The notes: generated by a model from the letters alone, not told the origin. A DNA stretch of 35,431 bases from Bacillus sp. EB600 (GCF_024494385.1 NZ_JAEVLT010000043.1:1-35431); one strand, 5' to 3'. Positions 7,676 to 17,031 are shown, numbered from the stretch's first letter. Numbers and translations: made by a program.

Positions 7676-8701
7676 TTAGTTTACAGCAGACATAGAGTCT
7701 TCTAACATAATGACACGCTTTTCTACAGCAGACTTTTGAGCTGCTTCAATAATTTTAAGTTGGGTGATAATCTTCTCACCAGATGTAAGAGGTTCTCGAT
7801 CTTCAATAATGGAATCAACAAACTCTTTCATTTGGATAGCAAAATTGTGAGGATTAGATGGCCCTGATATGATTTTTTCCCCATTAACATAAAGATCGGT
7901 ATCCGCTGTTCCAATTAGCCCTACATGATCACCTGTTTGACTCCACTTGATCGTACCTTTTTTCCCAATAATATTCCCTTCATGAATTGGATAGCTATTA
8001 TTAATTCCTAAGAAACATGTTGCTTGAGTTCCATCGTTAAATCCAATGATAATCGTAAGATCGTCATCTCCCTCGAAATCAGGATTGTTTGAAGTTCCTT
8101 GAGCTAGTACTGATACCGGTTCACGATCATCCATCATCCATAGAGTAATATCAATCGCATGTGAGCCAAGCATTGGATAGGCTAATCCACCTGTAGCTTC
8201 TTTTGACTGCCACCAAGGCGGAGCAACATTTTTATCAAAGAAGCATGTAAAGTTGTATAGGGAGTTCGTGATTTTTCCTATTTTATCAAAATATTTTCTA
8301 GCTTCATGGAATGCTTGGAAATATCTTCGACTTTGTGCAACCATTAGTTTTTTATTATTCCGTTTAGCCGCTTCAACCATCGATAGACCTTCCGTAACAG
8401 ATGTCGCCATTACTTTTTCTACCAAGACATGCTTACCTGCATTGCTGGCTTGTACAGAAATTGGCTCATGCAAATTATGAGGTAAACAAATGATTACTGC
8501 ATCGATATTTGGATCGTTTAAAGAATCTTCAATTGAAGTGTAAAAAGGAACATTGAATTCTTCGGAATATGCCTTGGCCAACTCTTCCTTTATGTCAACA
8601 ACAGCAGTTAGTTCACATAATTCAGGCCAATTATTGATGGAATCAATATGTGTACGTGCGATTCTTCCTAATCCAATAATAGCTATTTTTAGTTTACTCA
8701 T
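7676..8701 (-). CDS. Gfo/Idh/MocA-family NAD(P)-dependent oxidoreductase
   Basis: A 341-residue oxidoreductase. The N-terminal Rossmann fold has GLGRIARTHID at residues 12-22, and the family EKP motif appears as EKVMA near residue 93. The C-terminal catalytic half has GSHAIDITLWMMDD, containing the conserved His-Asp pair. The start at 8701 is chosen over upstream in-frame ATGs because a GGAG site precedes it by about 10 bases and it matches the family N terminus (MSKLKIAIIGLG). Such enzymes oxidise or reduce cyclic polyols, sugars or dihydrodiols; one branch acts as trans-dihydrodiol dehydrogenase, which could fit beside an extradiol dioxygenase. Substrate cannot be assigned. Confidence 0.88.
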   Translation of the reverse strand: MSKLKIAIIGLGRIARTHIDSINNWPELCELTAVVDIKEELAKAYSEEFNVPFYTSIEDSLNDPNIDAVIICLPHNLHEPISVQASNAGKHVLVEKVMATSVTEGLSMVEAAKRNNKKLMVAQSRRYFQAFHEARKYFDKIGKITNSLYNFTCFFDKNVAPPWWQSKEATGGLAYPMLGSHAIDITLWMMDDREPVSVLAQGTSNNPDFEGDDDLTIIIGFNDGTQATCFLGINNSYPIHEGNIIGKKGTIKWSQTGDHVGLIGTADTDLYVNGEKIISGPSNPHNFAIQMKEFVDSIIEDREPLTSGEKIITQLKIIEAAQKSAVEKRVIMLEDSMSAVN

Positions 8702-8756
8702 TTTTAAACATCTCCTTATTTTTAAATGAAACATTGCATTTATCTTACTTATCATG

Positions 8757-8770
8757 TTATCAGACATGTT
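8757..8770. promoter_or_regulatory. Candidate operator, TTATCAGACA motif (copy 2)
   Basis: TTATCAGACATGTT upstream of the oxidoreductase nearly repeats TTATCAGACAAGTT at 10235-10248 upstream of the extradiol dioxygenase. The core TTATC-A-GACAA is close to the TTGTC-N-GACAA half-sites used by FadR-type GntR regulators. The regulator at 10515 is the natural candidate to bind both. Confidence 0.45.
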
Positions 8771-8851
8771 GAAAAAACACACTATTCAGAAAATAGAGTT
8801 CGTACTTAATTCTAAAGTTTTACAAAAATTTAGGCATAGCTTCTGAAAAAA

Positions 8852-9190
8852 TTACTTCGCCTCCGTCATTCTTGATGTATTAGAATCACTACTTAGTAGT
8901 TTCTTATAATCCTCTACAGTAATGATTTCAAGATCGCTTTTTGCTGACATACAGCAAGCTAATGCATAACCACTCGCTAATTCTTCATCAGATAATGCAT
9001 CATATGAACGAACTAATCCTTGGGCATATTCACCATCGAGCACTTTTACTTTACACAGGCCGCATCCGCCTTGTTGGCACCATGTAGGAATTGGAATAAA
9101 CGCGTCACGAGCAGCCCTTAGCGGTGTTACATTCGATAAACAAGTATACTCAAACTGCTGCCCTCTTGCTTTAAGTGTCACTTTAAACAT
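8852..9190 (-). CDS. 2Fe-2S ferredoxin, XylT-like
   Basis: A 112-residue plant-type ferredoxin with the cluster ligands C38, C43, C46 (WCQQGGCGLCK) and C79 (ALACC). Small ferredoxins of this kind (XylT, NahT) re-reduce the active-site iron of catechol 2,3-dioxygenase when it has been oxidised by substituted catechols. The position directly downstream of the extradiol dioxygenase, on the same strand with about 34 bases between, fits this role exactly. The ATG follows AAGGGAG. It could alternatively donate electrons to an oxygenase, but none is in this block. Confidence 0.85.
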   Translation of the reverse strand: MFKVTLKARGQQFEYTCLSNVTPLRAARDAFIPIPTWCQQGGCGLCKVKVLDGEYAQGLVRSYDALSDEELASGYALACCMSAKSDLEIITVEDYKKLLSSDSNTSRMTEAK

Positions 9191-9224
9191 AATATCACTC
9201 CCTTTTGAATGGCCTTTATATAGA

Positions 9225-10138
9225 TTAAGTTGGCGCTTTCATGAAAGATGCAGATAGTTCTCGGCGATGATAGAATATACCTTGTCCAATCTTATCTTCT
9301 GTCCAAGTAATCGTTGGCATATCTGCAAAGGCCATGTATCCATTCGCAAATGCTTCATTTCGGTTTCCGGATGGGTCAAAGAAGTAAATCGTTTCTCCTC
9401 TTGTAATTCCATGGCGTGTTGGTGTGACATCAAATGGAACTTCATACATCGATAAAAGGTCGGCTGCTTTAAAAACATCGTGAAGGGAATCAACATGGAA
9501 TGCAGCATGGTGGAGTTTAGCGTCTGGACCTTTCACAAATGCTAAATCATGTGCTTTATTAGACGTAAACAAAAAGCTTCCTAATAACTCTTCACCGTTT
9601 ACCGCTGTAATTCTTTCACTTTGTCTGAAGTTAAGGGCTTCAATAAAGAATCTCGTGACTGTTTTTAAGTCGTCACCTGTTAATAGACAATGATCCAGAC
9701 GATGCGGTGCAATTCCTTTTGCCCCTAATGGCCAAGGGTGAGGGTTTAAAGATCCTACAGTTGTTCCAAGCAATTCAATTTCATGATACAGTTCACAATG
9801 ATGTCCTGTCGGCAAAATAAAATGAACCGCTTCTCCTTCAGCCAACCTAATACCATTTGAAATTCGTGTTGTAGTACAGCCGAATTCTTCAACCTTCTTT
9901 TCGTAATAAGCTAAATCTTCTAAAGTCTCTACTTTAAAAGCTAAATGGGCCAATCCAGCAGAGTTGGATTTTGTTAAAATTAAACTGTGGTGATCGTATT
10001 CATCCCATGCCTTAAAATAAACGCTATCCACATAACGCCCCGTTTCTTCTAAGCCAATAATCTTTGTATAGTATTCTACTGATTTCTCAAGTCTAGAACC
10101 TTTAGTTCTACCCGGCCGAGACGCATAATTCTAGGCAT
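9225..10138 (-). pseudogene. Catechol 2,3-dioxygenase-type extradiol enzyme, -1 frameshift near the start
   Basis: The gene begins at an ATG at 10138 after AGGGGG and reads MPRIMRLGRVELKVLDL before the frame breaks; the remaining 268 residues continue in another frame from about 10087. One missing base (TTGAGAAA for an expected TTGGAGAAA) explains the break, and repair gives about 304 residues, the normal length. Two vicinal-oxygen-chelate domains are visible. The iron ligands are intact: His in HRLDHCLL, His in LHHAAFHVDS and Glu in SGNRNEAF. The enzyme cleaves catechols next to the hydroxyl groups (meta cleavage). It starts the leftward block with the ferredoxin, oxidoreductase and permease. 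As sequenced, only an N-terminally shortened protein could be made. Confidence 0.88.
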
Positions 10139-10179
10139 ACTTTTCCCCCTAACGAATACTTTATGCTATTCGTATTCCA

Positions 10180-10197
10180 TTGATAAATTGTTATCAA
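10180..10197. promoter_or_regulatory. Inverted repeat upstream of the extradiol dioxygenase
   Basis: TTGATAA and TTATCAA form a perfect 7-bp inverted repeat with a 4-base spacer, about 45 bases before the dioxygenase start codon. It could be an operator in the leader. No named family is implied. Confidence 0.4.
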
Positions 10198-10234
10198 AAA
10201 ATGCTTACATTCGAAAAAAATATCAGTTATCATA

Positions 10235-10248
10235 TTATCAGACAAGTT
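10235..10248. promoter_or_regulatory. Candidate GntR operator at the dioxygenase promoter (copy 1)
   Basis: TTATCAGACAAGTT overlaps a possible -35 (TTGTCT, read leftwards) that is 17 bases from a TATTTT -10. The same motif recurs at 8757-8770. A FadR-type regulator bound here would block RNA polymerase at the dioxygenase promoter. Confidence 0.45.
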
Positions 10249-10514
10249 ATCATATCGATAAAATGAGTGAATCTTTAGGCACTCACCTCTCCGGAAAAGA
10301 ATAGAAGATTCAATAGGATATTAATCTTTTTTCTATCATATGATCCCTTACAAGACATATATTAGCAAATGACATTCTACTTGTCTACAAAATATTCTGA
10401 ATAATTTTTCTTTTGTGTAAATTTCAATTTTTAATATTGATAGATAAGATTTTCTGCGGAGCTAAAAATATCCATTTTTCTATATAAATTCAAACTATTA
10501 AAGGAGATAAAATA

Positions 10515-11219
10515 ATGAAAGCGACTAAAATAAATAGACAAAAAGTTTATGAAGTGATCGCTGAACAGATTAAACAACAAATAATCAGTGGCGCTCTGAA
10601 ACCTGGAGAGCGATTGCCTAGCAGCAAAGAATTATGTGAGATGTATCAAGTAGGGAGATCAACAGTAAGAGAAGCCTTAAGCGCTCTGGAACTAATGGGG
10701 TTTATTGAAACTCGTCAAGGAGAGGGAAGTTACATTAAAAAATTTAATTCTGAAGATATAGAACTTCCCGATTTTCAAAAAATGTTAATTAGTGAAGAAA
10801 TGATCTTGGAACTAATGGAAGCTCGTGAATCACTCGAATTATCTATTGCTCGATTAGCCGCTCAAAAGAGAACAGAAGAAGATCTGAAGAAATTAGAGAG
10901 AAATTTAAACATGATGGAATTAAATATAACAAATGAAAAAGAAAGTAAGAAATTGGACATGCTTTTCCACCAAACTTTAGCACAGTCTACCCATAATTCT
11001 ATTATGGCAAGGCTATTAGAATCCATTTCTGAACCAATGGATAAGGCGATGGAGGAAATACGTAGAATTACTTTCAATAGTCCAGTTTTAGCACAGAATG
11101 TTCTCAAAGAACATCGTCAGATTTATCAAGCAGTAGTTGAACAAAATCCATTATTAGCTCAACTAAAAATGGCAGAGCACCTTGATCATTTTGCGGGGAA
11201 AATGTTAAGGGGAAAATAA
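10515..11219 (+). CDS. GntR-family regulator, FadR (FCD) subfamily
   Basis: A 234-residue regulator. The N-terminal winged helix is typical (KPGERLPSSKELCEMYQVG, then STVREALSALELMGFI and a GEGSYI wing, residues about 30-80). The all-helical C-terminal FCD domain keeps likely metal-binding residues in LDMLFHQTLA, EHRQIY and AEHLDHF. FadR-type GntR proteins usually repress catabolic operons and release DNA when an acidic substrate binds. It is divergent from the extradiol dioxygenase block and two shared operator-like motifs lie in that block. The ATG follows AAAGGAG. Confidence 0.92.
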   Translation: MKATKINRQKVYEVIAEQIKQQIISGALKPGERLPSSKELCEMYQVGRSTVREALSALELMGFIETRQGEGSYIKKFNSEDIELPDFQKMLISEEMILELMEARESLELSIARLAAQKRTEEDLKKLERNLNMMELNITNEKESKKLDMLFHQTLAQSTHNSIMARLLESISEPMDKAMEEIRRITFNSPVLAQNVLKEHRQIYQAVVEQNPLLAQLKMAEHLDHFAGKMLRGK

Positions 11220-11850
11220 TAATAGAGGAATTGTTTTACATCTTATAGAATACAACCTATTTATAGATGAGAGCAGGGTGTTCGCCTAATGACTTCCTCC
11301 TCATCAAACCTCCCTTCCCCGTTGAACTAGACTGCTAACAAAGATATTGTTATAACGAAAACTTTATTTGCCCCTTGAAAAGTTAATTTTCGAACCCCTT
11401 TCGTGTAAGAAATGAAGAAAATTGAGAGAGAGTATGAGAATAAAAATAAACTTTGAAAACATTATTAAAGAAAGGCCTTAGAGTACATTCACTAGTAAGA
11501 CAAGCCGGGAATTACCCGGCATACTTTCTTTTACAAAAAAACCGCTCTAATTTGAATTTTCTTAACGTACAAAATTCGCGTATTTTGCTCTGAACCCCTG
11601 AAAACAAAGATTGAGTTTATCTGACATTTATCACCAAAGGCTTTAAAGTGAATACGTGCGTCATCCATTTTGACCAAAAAGACGAGGTCCAGACTTTTTG
11701 ATACTTGCTTTTTGCACTGATAGGGTCCCCTATTGTTTTCGCTCAGTATGGTCTACTGTTCGCTATTCCCCCTTAGATAATGTAATCATAGAGGAAATGA
11801 AAAAAGTATCATTGGCTGGACGGATGGTTCAAAATGATCCGTAAGAAAAA
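11220..11850. other. 630-base gap without a recognisable gene
   Basis: No frame of useful length is present. A perfect 6-bp GC hairpin (11504-11509 with 11515-11520), followed by a T-rich stretch, could end transcription from the GntR gene but lies 285 bases after it. The stretch 11570-11770 looks like decayed sequence (a minus-strand open piece reading KVWTSSFWSKWM) that I cannot assign. Confidence 0.3.
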
Positions 11851-11899
11851 AGTGCCCTATCCAACTTAAAAATAACAATTGGAATATGGGCACCTTTTT
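11846..11899 (-). terminator. Bidirectional terminator downstream of the OsmC gene
   Basis: GTGCCC (11852-11857) pairs with GGGCAC (11888-11893), continued inward by TAT/ATA and CCAA/TTGG. A T-run follows in both directions. Its position directly after the OsmC stop makes it that gene's terminator. Confidence 0.75.
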
Positions 11900-11905
11900 A
11901 TAAGC

Positions 11906-12331
11906 TTACATGCTTTTAGTTTCTTGAACTCCATTAATTGAATAACTTACTGTAATTTTTGTATTTAATGAATGTGTAACTGAACAGTATTTATCATTAG
12001 CTAATTGGATGGCTCGTGCCACCTTTTGTTTAGGCAGTTCTCCTTCGAATGCATAGTGTATATGGATGTTTATAAAATTATTGGGAGGCTCTTCCGTACG
12101 ATCTCCTTTCAATTCCATATGGAAAGAGGTTGGTTCTAAACGCATTTTTTTCAAAATCCAAATAACATTAATTCCAGTACAACCTGCAACTGAATATAAA
12201 AGGAGTTCCATTGGTCTTACACCGGAATTCTGTCCTCCGATCTTTTCAGCACCATCTATTTTAATTTCATGCCCAGAGGAGGCTGCCCCTGAAAATGCTA
12301 CATTTCCTGACCAATTTAATGTGGCTTCCAT
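11906..12331 (-). CDS. OsmC/YhfA-like redox protein
   Basis: A protein of about 141 residues of the OsmC superfamily, thiol peroxidases and relatives that reduce organic hydroperoxides. The two expected cysteines are present: AGCTGINV in the middle and KYCSVTHSL near the C terminus. The start at 12331 (MEATLNWSGNV) is preferred because YhfA-like proteins begin there; an in-frame ATG at 12352 adds seven residues but has no ribosome site. It lies about 65 bases after the sodium symporter on the same strand and may be co-transcribed. Physiological substrate is unknown. Confidence 0.85.
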   Translation of the reverse strand: MEATLNWSGNVAFSGAASSGHEIKIDGAEKIGGQNSGVRPMELLLYSVAGCTGINVIWILKKMRLEPTSFHMELKGDRTEEPPNNFINIHIHYAFEGELPKQKVARAIQLANDKYCSVTHSLNTKITVSYSINGVQETKSM

Positions 12332-12398
12332 CAATCCATCTAATCCTTTCATTTTGTTATTGTAATTTCCAAACTACTATCGTGCTGGATCCGTATTT

Positions 12399-14018
12399 CT
12401 ATATATTAGTAATATTTGATAACAAGTGTGCTTTTTCATGAACAGGTCTAACAATTTGAATGTTCGCTATAAAGAAGGACATGATTGCCGCAAATCCGAA
12501 TAATCCGGTTAATCCATTTTGATAGAACAAATCAAAGTAAACAATGTTCAAACCGGTTAATATAATTCCTGCTCCTAAGCTAATGTAGAAATAAGAAGCA
12601 GATTTCCCTAATTGGATCACCCATTCAGCTTTTTTATCCAATAGTGTAACAATCGTTATTGTCAGTATATTAATAGAACTTCCCACCCAGACAGGATGAA
12701 TGTTCAAATAAAACGTAGCAGGTTTCCAGTCCCCCAGATAATACCATATTAATCCGCTTAAAAAACCTGTCAATAATGAAGCAATGACAGCTTTTTTTGT
12801 AACCACTGGCCAGAATAGTGCTGCTAATACCGGTGCAAATGTTGCACTATTGCGGATCGTCCAAGCTAAAACATTCCACCATGCGGATTGTTCTGTACGA
12901 AGCATGCCAAATACAATCATTAATACGGTTAGAATTAGCAATGAAATTTTAGTATATTTAACAAGCTGTTCTTCTGTAGCTTTCGGTTGTACAGCTCGTC
13001 CAAAGTCCCGTCCAAGACTGGTTGCTCCTGAAAATTGACAAGGAGCTCCCCAGCCAAGTGCACACGCCCATACACCTAAGAAAAACAAACCTACAAGAGG
13101 TGCAGGCAATATTTCCATTAAATATTGCGGAATGGCAATTAAACCTCCTTGGGCATTTGGTATAACTACTGCAGCAGCAATTCCAAATAAGGAACCACAG
13201 ACAATAAATGGAATAGCCATAAATCCTGCTATGATCATCCCCTTTTGGCCTTCCTCCGGGGTTTTGGAGGAAAGTGCCATCTGAAATGCTGCCTGTGCAA
13301 GAATAACATTTACCAGAAAGGTACCAAACCAAGCAACAATTACTTGTAAACCAACACCATCCATCTCAAACATCGCTGGTTTGTCATGCGCAAATGTCAG
13401 AAGCCCTTCAATCCCTGGATTAATAAAGAAGGCAGTGAGCCCAATGATAAACATAGCTGCAAATAGAAAAATATTAATCGTTTGTGTAAATGCGATGGAC
13501 CACATGCCTCCCCCCTGCAAATAAATGAATAATAAGATAGCTGTTATTGCCACGGAAAGTGTCAAAGATATTCCTGTGAAAACATGAATAGCTGAGGCAA
13601 AGGCAATAGCTGTTGCAACAGACCACATCGGGAAAGCAAACGCAGTAATCAAACTGGAGATTCCTAAAGATGTACGTCCATACTTTTCACCAATTAAACC
13701 AGTTACGGTAACCATCATTTTCTTACGAAATGAACGTATAATTAAAAAACCAATAATAAAGATTTGAACCATTTCTGCGACTCCATACCATATAGCGGAA
13801 ATTCCTGACAAATAGGATAATTCTAAAATTGATATATAGGTTGATCCGGAAAACAATCCGGTGATACAAAAAGCCACCATCCATTTGTTGAAATTTCTGC
13901 CTGCTACAAAGTAGCTATCCTTCTTATTAATTTTACGCTTTGCTAACTGGCCGGCGATAATAAGCAATAATGTATAGCCAACTGCAAGCGCCAATATCCA
14001 TATTCCATACTCCCCCAA
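12399..14018 (-). CDS. Sodium:solute symporter (SSS family)
   Basis: A membrane protein of about 539 residues with about 13 hydrophobic segments, typical for SSS symporters such as PutP or pantothenate and organic-acid transporters. Family features are the DSYFVAGRNFNKW segment after helix 1, SGSTYISILELSYL, and GGGMWSIAFTQTINIF in the middle. I set the start at a TTG at 14018 because AAAGGAG lies just upstream and the protein then begins one helix before the conserved region; upstream codons to 14078 lack a ribosome site. The substrate is not evident. Its promoter carries an operator-like palindrome. Confidence 0.88.
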   Translation of the reverse strand: MGEYGIWILALAVGYTLLLIIAGQLAKRKINKKDSYFVAGRNFNKWMVAFCITGLFSGSTYISILELSYLSGISAIWYGVAEMVQIFIIGFLIIRSFRKKMMVTVTGLIGEKYGRTSLGISSLITAFAFPMWSVATAIAFASAIHVFTGISLTLSVAITAILLFIYLQGGGMWSIAFTQTINIFLFAAMFIIGLTAFFINPGIEGLLTFAHDKPAMFEMDGVGLQVIVAWFGTFLVNVILAQAAFQMALSSKTPEEGQKGMIIAGFMAIPFIVCGSLFGIAAAVVIPNAQGGLIAIPQYLMEILPAPLVGLFFLGVWACALGWGAPCQFSGATSLGRDFGRAVQPKATEEQLVKYTKISLLILTVLMIVFGMLRTEQSAWWNVLAWTIRNSATFAPVLAALFWPVVTKKAVIASLLTGFLSGLIWYYLGDWKPATFYLNIHPVWVGSSINILTITIVTLLDKKAEWVIQLGKSASYFYISLGAGIILTGLNIVYFDLFYQNGLTGLFGFAAIMSFFIANIQIVRPVHEKAHLLSNITNI

Positions 14019-14103
14019 ATAGTCCCTCTCCTTTTGAATAAAAGATAGTCTGAAATAAAATATATATATACCCATCAAATTACTAGGCTTTTATTATTTA
14101 AAT

Positions 14104-14132
14104 AACATATAATACTTTAAATATTATGTCAA
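14104..14132 (-). promoter_or_regulatory. Symporter promoter with palindrome in the spacer
   Basis: Read leftwards, TTGACA (14127-14132) and TATGTT (14104-14109) are 17 bases apart. The spacer is almost entirely the palindrome ATAATATTTAAAGTATTAT (14109-14127). A protein bound there would block the promoter. A near-identical palindrome lies beside the promoter upstream of the malic enzyme. Confidence 0.6.
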
Positions 14133-14198
14133 CAATCCATTAATCATTATTTCAAAAAAATTACAAAAGCATATTTGAAATGTTATTTAATTTTAAAA

Positions 14199-14247
14199 AA
14201 CAACCTTATTCTGTTAGCCGTTCTAAAACTAACAAAATGAGGTTGTT
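14199..14247 (-). terminator. Long hairpin terminator
   Basis: AACAACCT (14199-14206) pairs with AGGTTGTT (14240-14247) and the stem continues through TGTTAG/CTAACA to about 19 bp with one mismatch, then a T-rich tail leftwards. No leftward gene precedes it, so it may guard the symporter promoter from read-through, or belong to the inverted-repeat element that abuts it. Confidence 0.6.
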
Positions 14248-14680
14248 ATTCAAGAAAAGCGCCCTTATCTACAGTATGTTTTTCTACCGCATTTACGTAT
14301 GGAATGATACAAAAATGACCAGATTTCTAACTTTGTGGAAACATTATCTACAGTTATTTTTTATAGTATTCAACGCATTCAAAGGTATGGAAAATGGACT
14401 TGGGCAGCAGGAGAAAGAAAATACCTTGAAGTTTAGTGTGGAAGTGTACTTCTTCCAGACTACACTTCCAGGACAGCAAGCGAAAGCGCGGTAGGTGTGA
14501 TAGATAGGCTCGTTGCCTGATGGAAAACCTGCTACAGCCTTCAGGATCAATTATAACTACAGGGGCTCAAGTCAAGCCCATAATACGTGTATCTATGACT
14601 ACATGTAATCAATGATAAAAGGTGCATTCTTTCAACTTTTTTGAGCTGATACTGTAGATAATGGCCCGATTATTGAATAA
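14246..14680. repeat. 435-bp element with 32-bp imperfect terminal inverted repeats
   Basis: The left end (14246-14277) starts TTATTCAAGAAAAGCGCCC and ends TTATCTACAGTAT. The right end (14649-14680) read backwards matches 27 of 32 positions, including TTATTCAA and TTATCTACAGTAT. The interior has no convincing gene; it holds a perfect 9-bp hairpin (14440-14448 with 14461-14469). This looks like a non-autonomous mobile element built from the dispersed palindromic repeat. The following 14681-14845 is the leader of the germination gene. Confidence 0.55.
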
Positions 14681-14845
14681 GAAAAGCATCACCCTATAGA
14701 ATACGTGCTACTTATACACACAAAAAGAATCCTCGATTGAAGCTCCTTTTTATACTGCTGAACCTTCTCCATCATTTCTTAGTGTAGTCATAAATATAGG
14801 AATTTATTGGGATACTCAGTATATCCGGAATTATTGGAGGAAATT

Positions 14846-15960
14846 ATGCTCGAAAAAGGAAAAGTTAACGCCGGTGAATTTCTCATATTAGTAACTGTCT
14901 TTACAATCGGAAGTGCGATACTTGTTGCTCCCGCTCCAGTTGCAAAAGCAGCTAAACAGGATGCTTGGATTACGGCTATCTTGACAACTTTAATTTCTTT
15001 ATTTTTTATTTTCGTTTTTAACAAGGTATCTGCCCTTTATCCATCCATGACGTATGTTGAGAATAATGAAAAGATATATGGAAAATGGGTGAGCAAAATC
15101 GCATCCATTCTCTACCTTTTTTATATTTTTCATATTACTTGCGGACAAGTTCGGGATATCGAGGATTTTTTTACTACGGAAATATTGGTTGAAACACCCT
15201 TGCAATAATTATGATTATATTTGCGTTTACATGCTTAGTTGGTGTGTGGTTAGGATTAGAAGTGAACTGTCGTTCGGCAGTAATATTTTTTCCATGGATT
15301 GTCATGCTGCTTTTTATATTATTCTTGTTTCTGATTCCTCAAATAGAGATGGAATATATTCAGCCTATTTTCGGAGAAGGTCTGAAACCCATTTTAAAGG
15401 GTTCATACGTAAATTGGGGAAACCCTCTACAGCTTGGCATTTTACTCATGGTCATGCCGTATGTTACGAACAAAACAGAAATGAAAAAATCCTTTTATAA
15501 AGGATTTTTAATTGGAGCCGTCTTCATCACGATTTTGTTTACCTTGAGCATTTTAGTTTTAGGTGCCAATATGACTGCAAGACAATCCTATCCGTCGTAT
15601 ATGTTAGGGAAAAAAATCGTCATTGGAACCTTTATCCAAAGAGTAGAAGTCCTAGTTGCCATTATATGGATGCTGACGCTGTATTTTAAGGCGACAATTT
15701 GTTATTATGCACTTTCACTTGGATTAGCTCAGGTGTTAGGTTTAAAAAGCTACAAAATTCTCACCTTTCCATTGGCATTTTTAATTATTCCCTTTTCAAT
15801 CTTTATGAATCCCAATATCGTAAGCTTCCATCAGTTTATTTTGATAGCATTAACACCGTACTCCTTAACAATCTGTGTCTTTCTTCCACTGCTATTGTTA
15901 GTGATTGGAAAAGTAAAAAAACACCTTGCTTCTAAAGCGACTAAACAGCCAGTTAATTGA
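14846..15960 (+). pseudogene. GerB/YndE-type spore germination permease, -1 frameshift
   Basis: Two frames (14846-15208 and 15211-15960) form one protein of about 371 residues, the usual size for the B subunit of germinant receptors (APC-like superfamily, about ten membrane helices). The N terminus reads LEKGKVNAGEFLILVTVFTI, and later segments include NCRSAVIFFPWIVML and WGNPLQLGILL. The break at about 15202 is one missing G (CCCTTGCAATA for an expected CCCTTGGCAATA). The start at 14846 has TTGGAGG 5 bases upstream. A and C subunit genes are absent, so this is an orphan B subunit, which is common in Bacillus. Confidence 0.85.
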
Positions 15961-16000
15961 ATAAATTAGATCTACGATTTACTTTCAATAGATCATTCTC

Positions 16001-16031
16001 TTATTCAAGAAAAAGGCCCGTTTGTGGAATA
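16001..16031 (+). repeat. Dispersed palindromic repeat copy
   Basis: TTATTCAAGAAAAAGGCCCG followed by TTTGTGGAATA: the TTATTC and GAATA ends are inverted and the centre has the GGCCC core. It lies 40 bases after the germination gene. Similar copies occur at 31309-31339 and 35067-35140. Confidence 0.6.
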
Positions 16032-16159
16032 TGACAGATAGCGTTCTTTACTTTTTATCAGTCTTAGCGCTGTTACCCTAAAATGGATTTGAATGTCTCA
16101 CTTCTGAAGAAAACACCATTTCCTTAAGGCGATGGTGTAAAAAAATAGTCTATACATTT

Positions 16160-16880
16160 CTAAAAGTTAGGCAATGCATCCACTGCATCTGCCAAATCAC
16201 TATACGAATCCTTCAAGTATCTACTTGTTGTCGCGATGTTACTGTGGCCGGCGAGTCTTCTTACTTTTTCAATATCATTATTCGTCGCTTTTAGCATCCA
16301 TTTGCAAAACCTATGACGGAACATATGAGGAGTCAGTTTTTTATTTGGCAAGCTGTAATTTTCGATCATCGTCTGAATTCCGCGAACCGTAAACCTTGGT
16401 GATCGCTGGCTATAAAAAACATAAGGGGAATCCTCTATATGTGGTTTCTGATTTGCCTTTTCTCCCCGGAAGGTCAGCCAATCTTAGATTTCAGCCATTA
16501 GCGTATTCGAAATAGGAACCGTTCTTACTTTCATCCCTTTTCCGACAATTCGAATACGTTTTAAAACTAAATCGATGTCCGTTAATTTTAAATTTGAAAG
16601 TTCATCCACTCGCAATCCGGCGTAAGTAAGCAAATAAATAATCACCCGATCACGGCGATACTTTTCTTCCGGATTCACTCCCCTGCTTTTGACGGGTTTC
16701 TTCCTTATTATATAGAATAAATCTTCAAACTCATCTTCCGTCAGCCACATGATCTTTTCAGAATCTTCATCTGCAGATTTTAAGTCTTGTATTTCTTGCA
16801 TTGGATTCTGCTGTATTTTTTATTTTTGGTATATAAAAAGGTCCCCAAGATTAGTCGAAATAAATGCAAAAATACCTGAA
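16160..16880 (-). pseudogene. Decayed tyrosine recombinase (phage-type integrase)
   Basis: The catalytic half is recognisable: TYAGLRVDELSNLKL with the first Arg, then HMFRHRFCKWML (H-x-x-R), RRLAGHSN and the nucleophile region SRYLKDSY. An in-frame TAA at 16484-16486 separates MAEI from DWLTFRGEK, where a Gln or Lys codon is expected. Upstream of the ATG at 16801 the frame continues as KIQQNPMQEIQ but soon meets a stop, and the N-terminal DNA-binding domain is scrambled across frames. The protein cannot be active. A related remnant in the same orientation is at 30075. Confidence 0.85.
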
Positions 16881-17031
16881 AGAAAAATGACTCTACCAGT
16901 TCCATCACTTCTTGAACTAAATAAGTTCCCATGCCTTGGACGGAAACGGAACTTGATTCGAAATTACGGTTTAAAGGCAACCCTAACGGGTTAAGCCGAG
17001 GGTTAGCTTACCTATTGTCATCATATTACCG

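Noticed and set aside
11220..11850. A decayed insertion sequence in this gap
   Set aside because: Some stretches look coding-derived, but no motif or terminal repeat could be recognised, so no element is claimed.
12958..13332. 124-residue frame inside the symporter gene
   Set aside because: Same strand, other frame, of a well-conserved membrane protein; Cys-rich and Trp-rich composition is typical of a shadow.
14180..14494. Rightward 104-residue frame across the inverted-repeat element
   Set aside because: It spans the 19-bp hairpin and the left end of the element, has no ribosome site and resembles no family.
14846..15960. Reading the germination permease as two separate genes
   Set aside because: The two parts join without loss of family sequence if one G is restored, and the second part has no ribosome site at its ATG.
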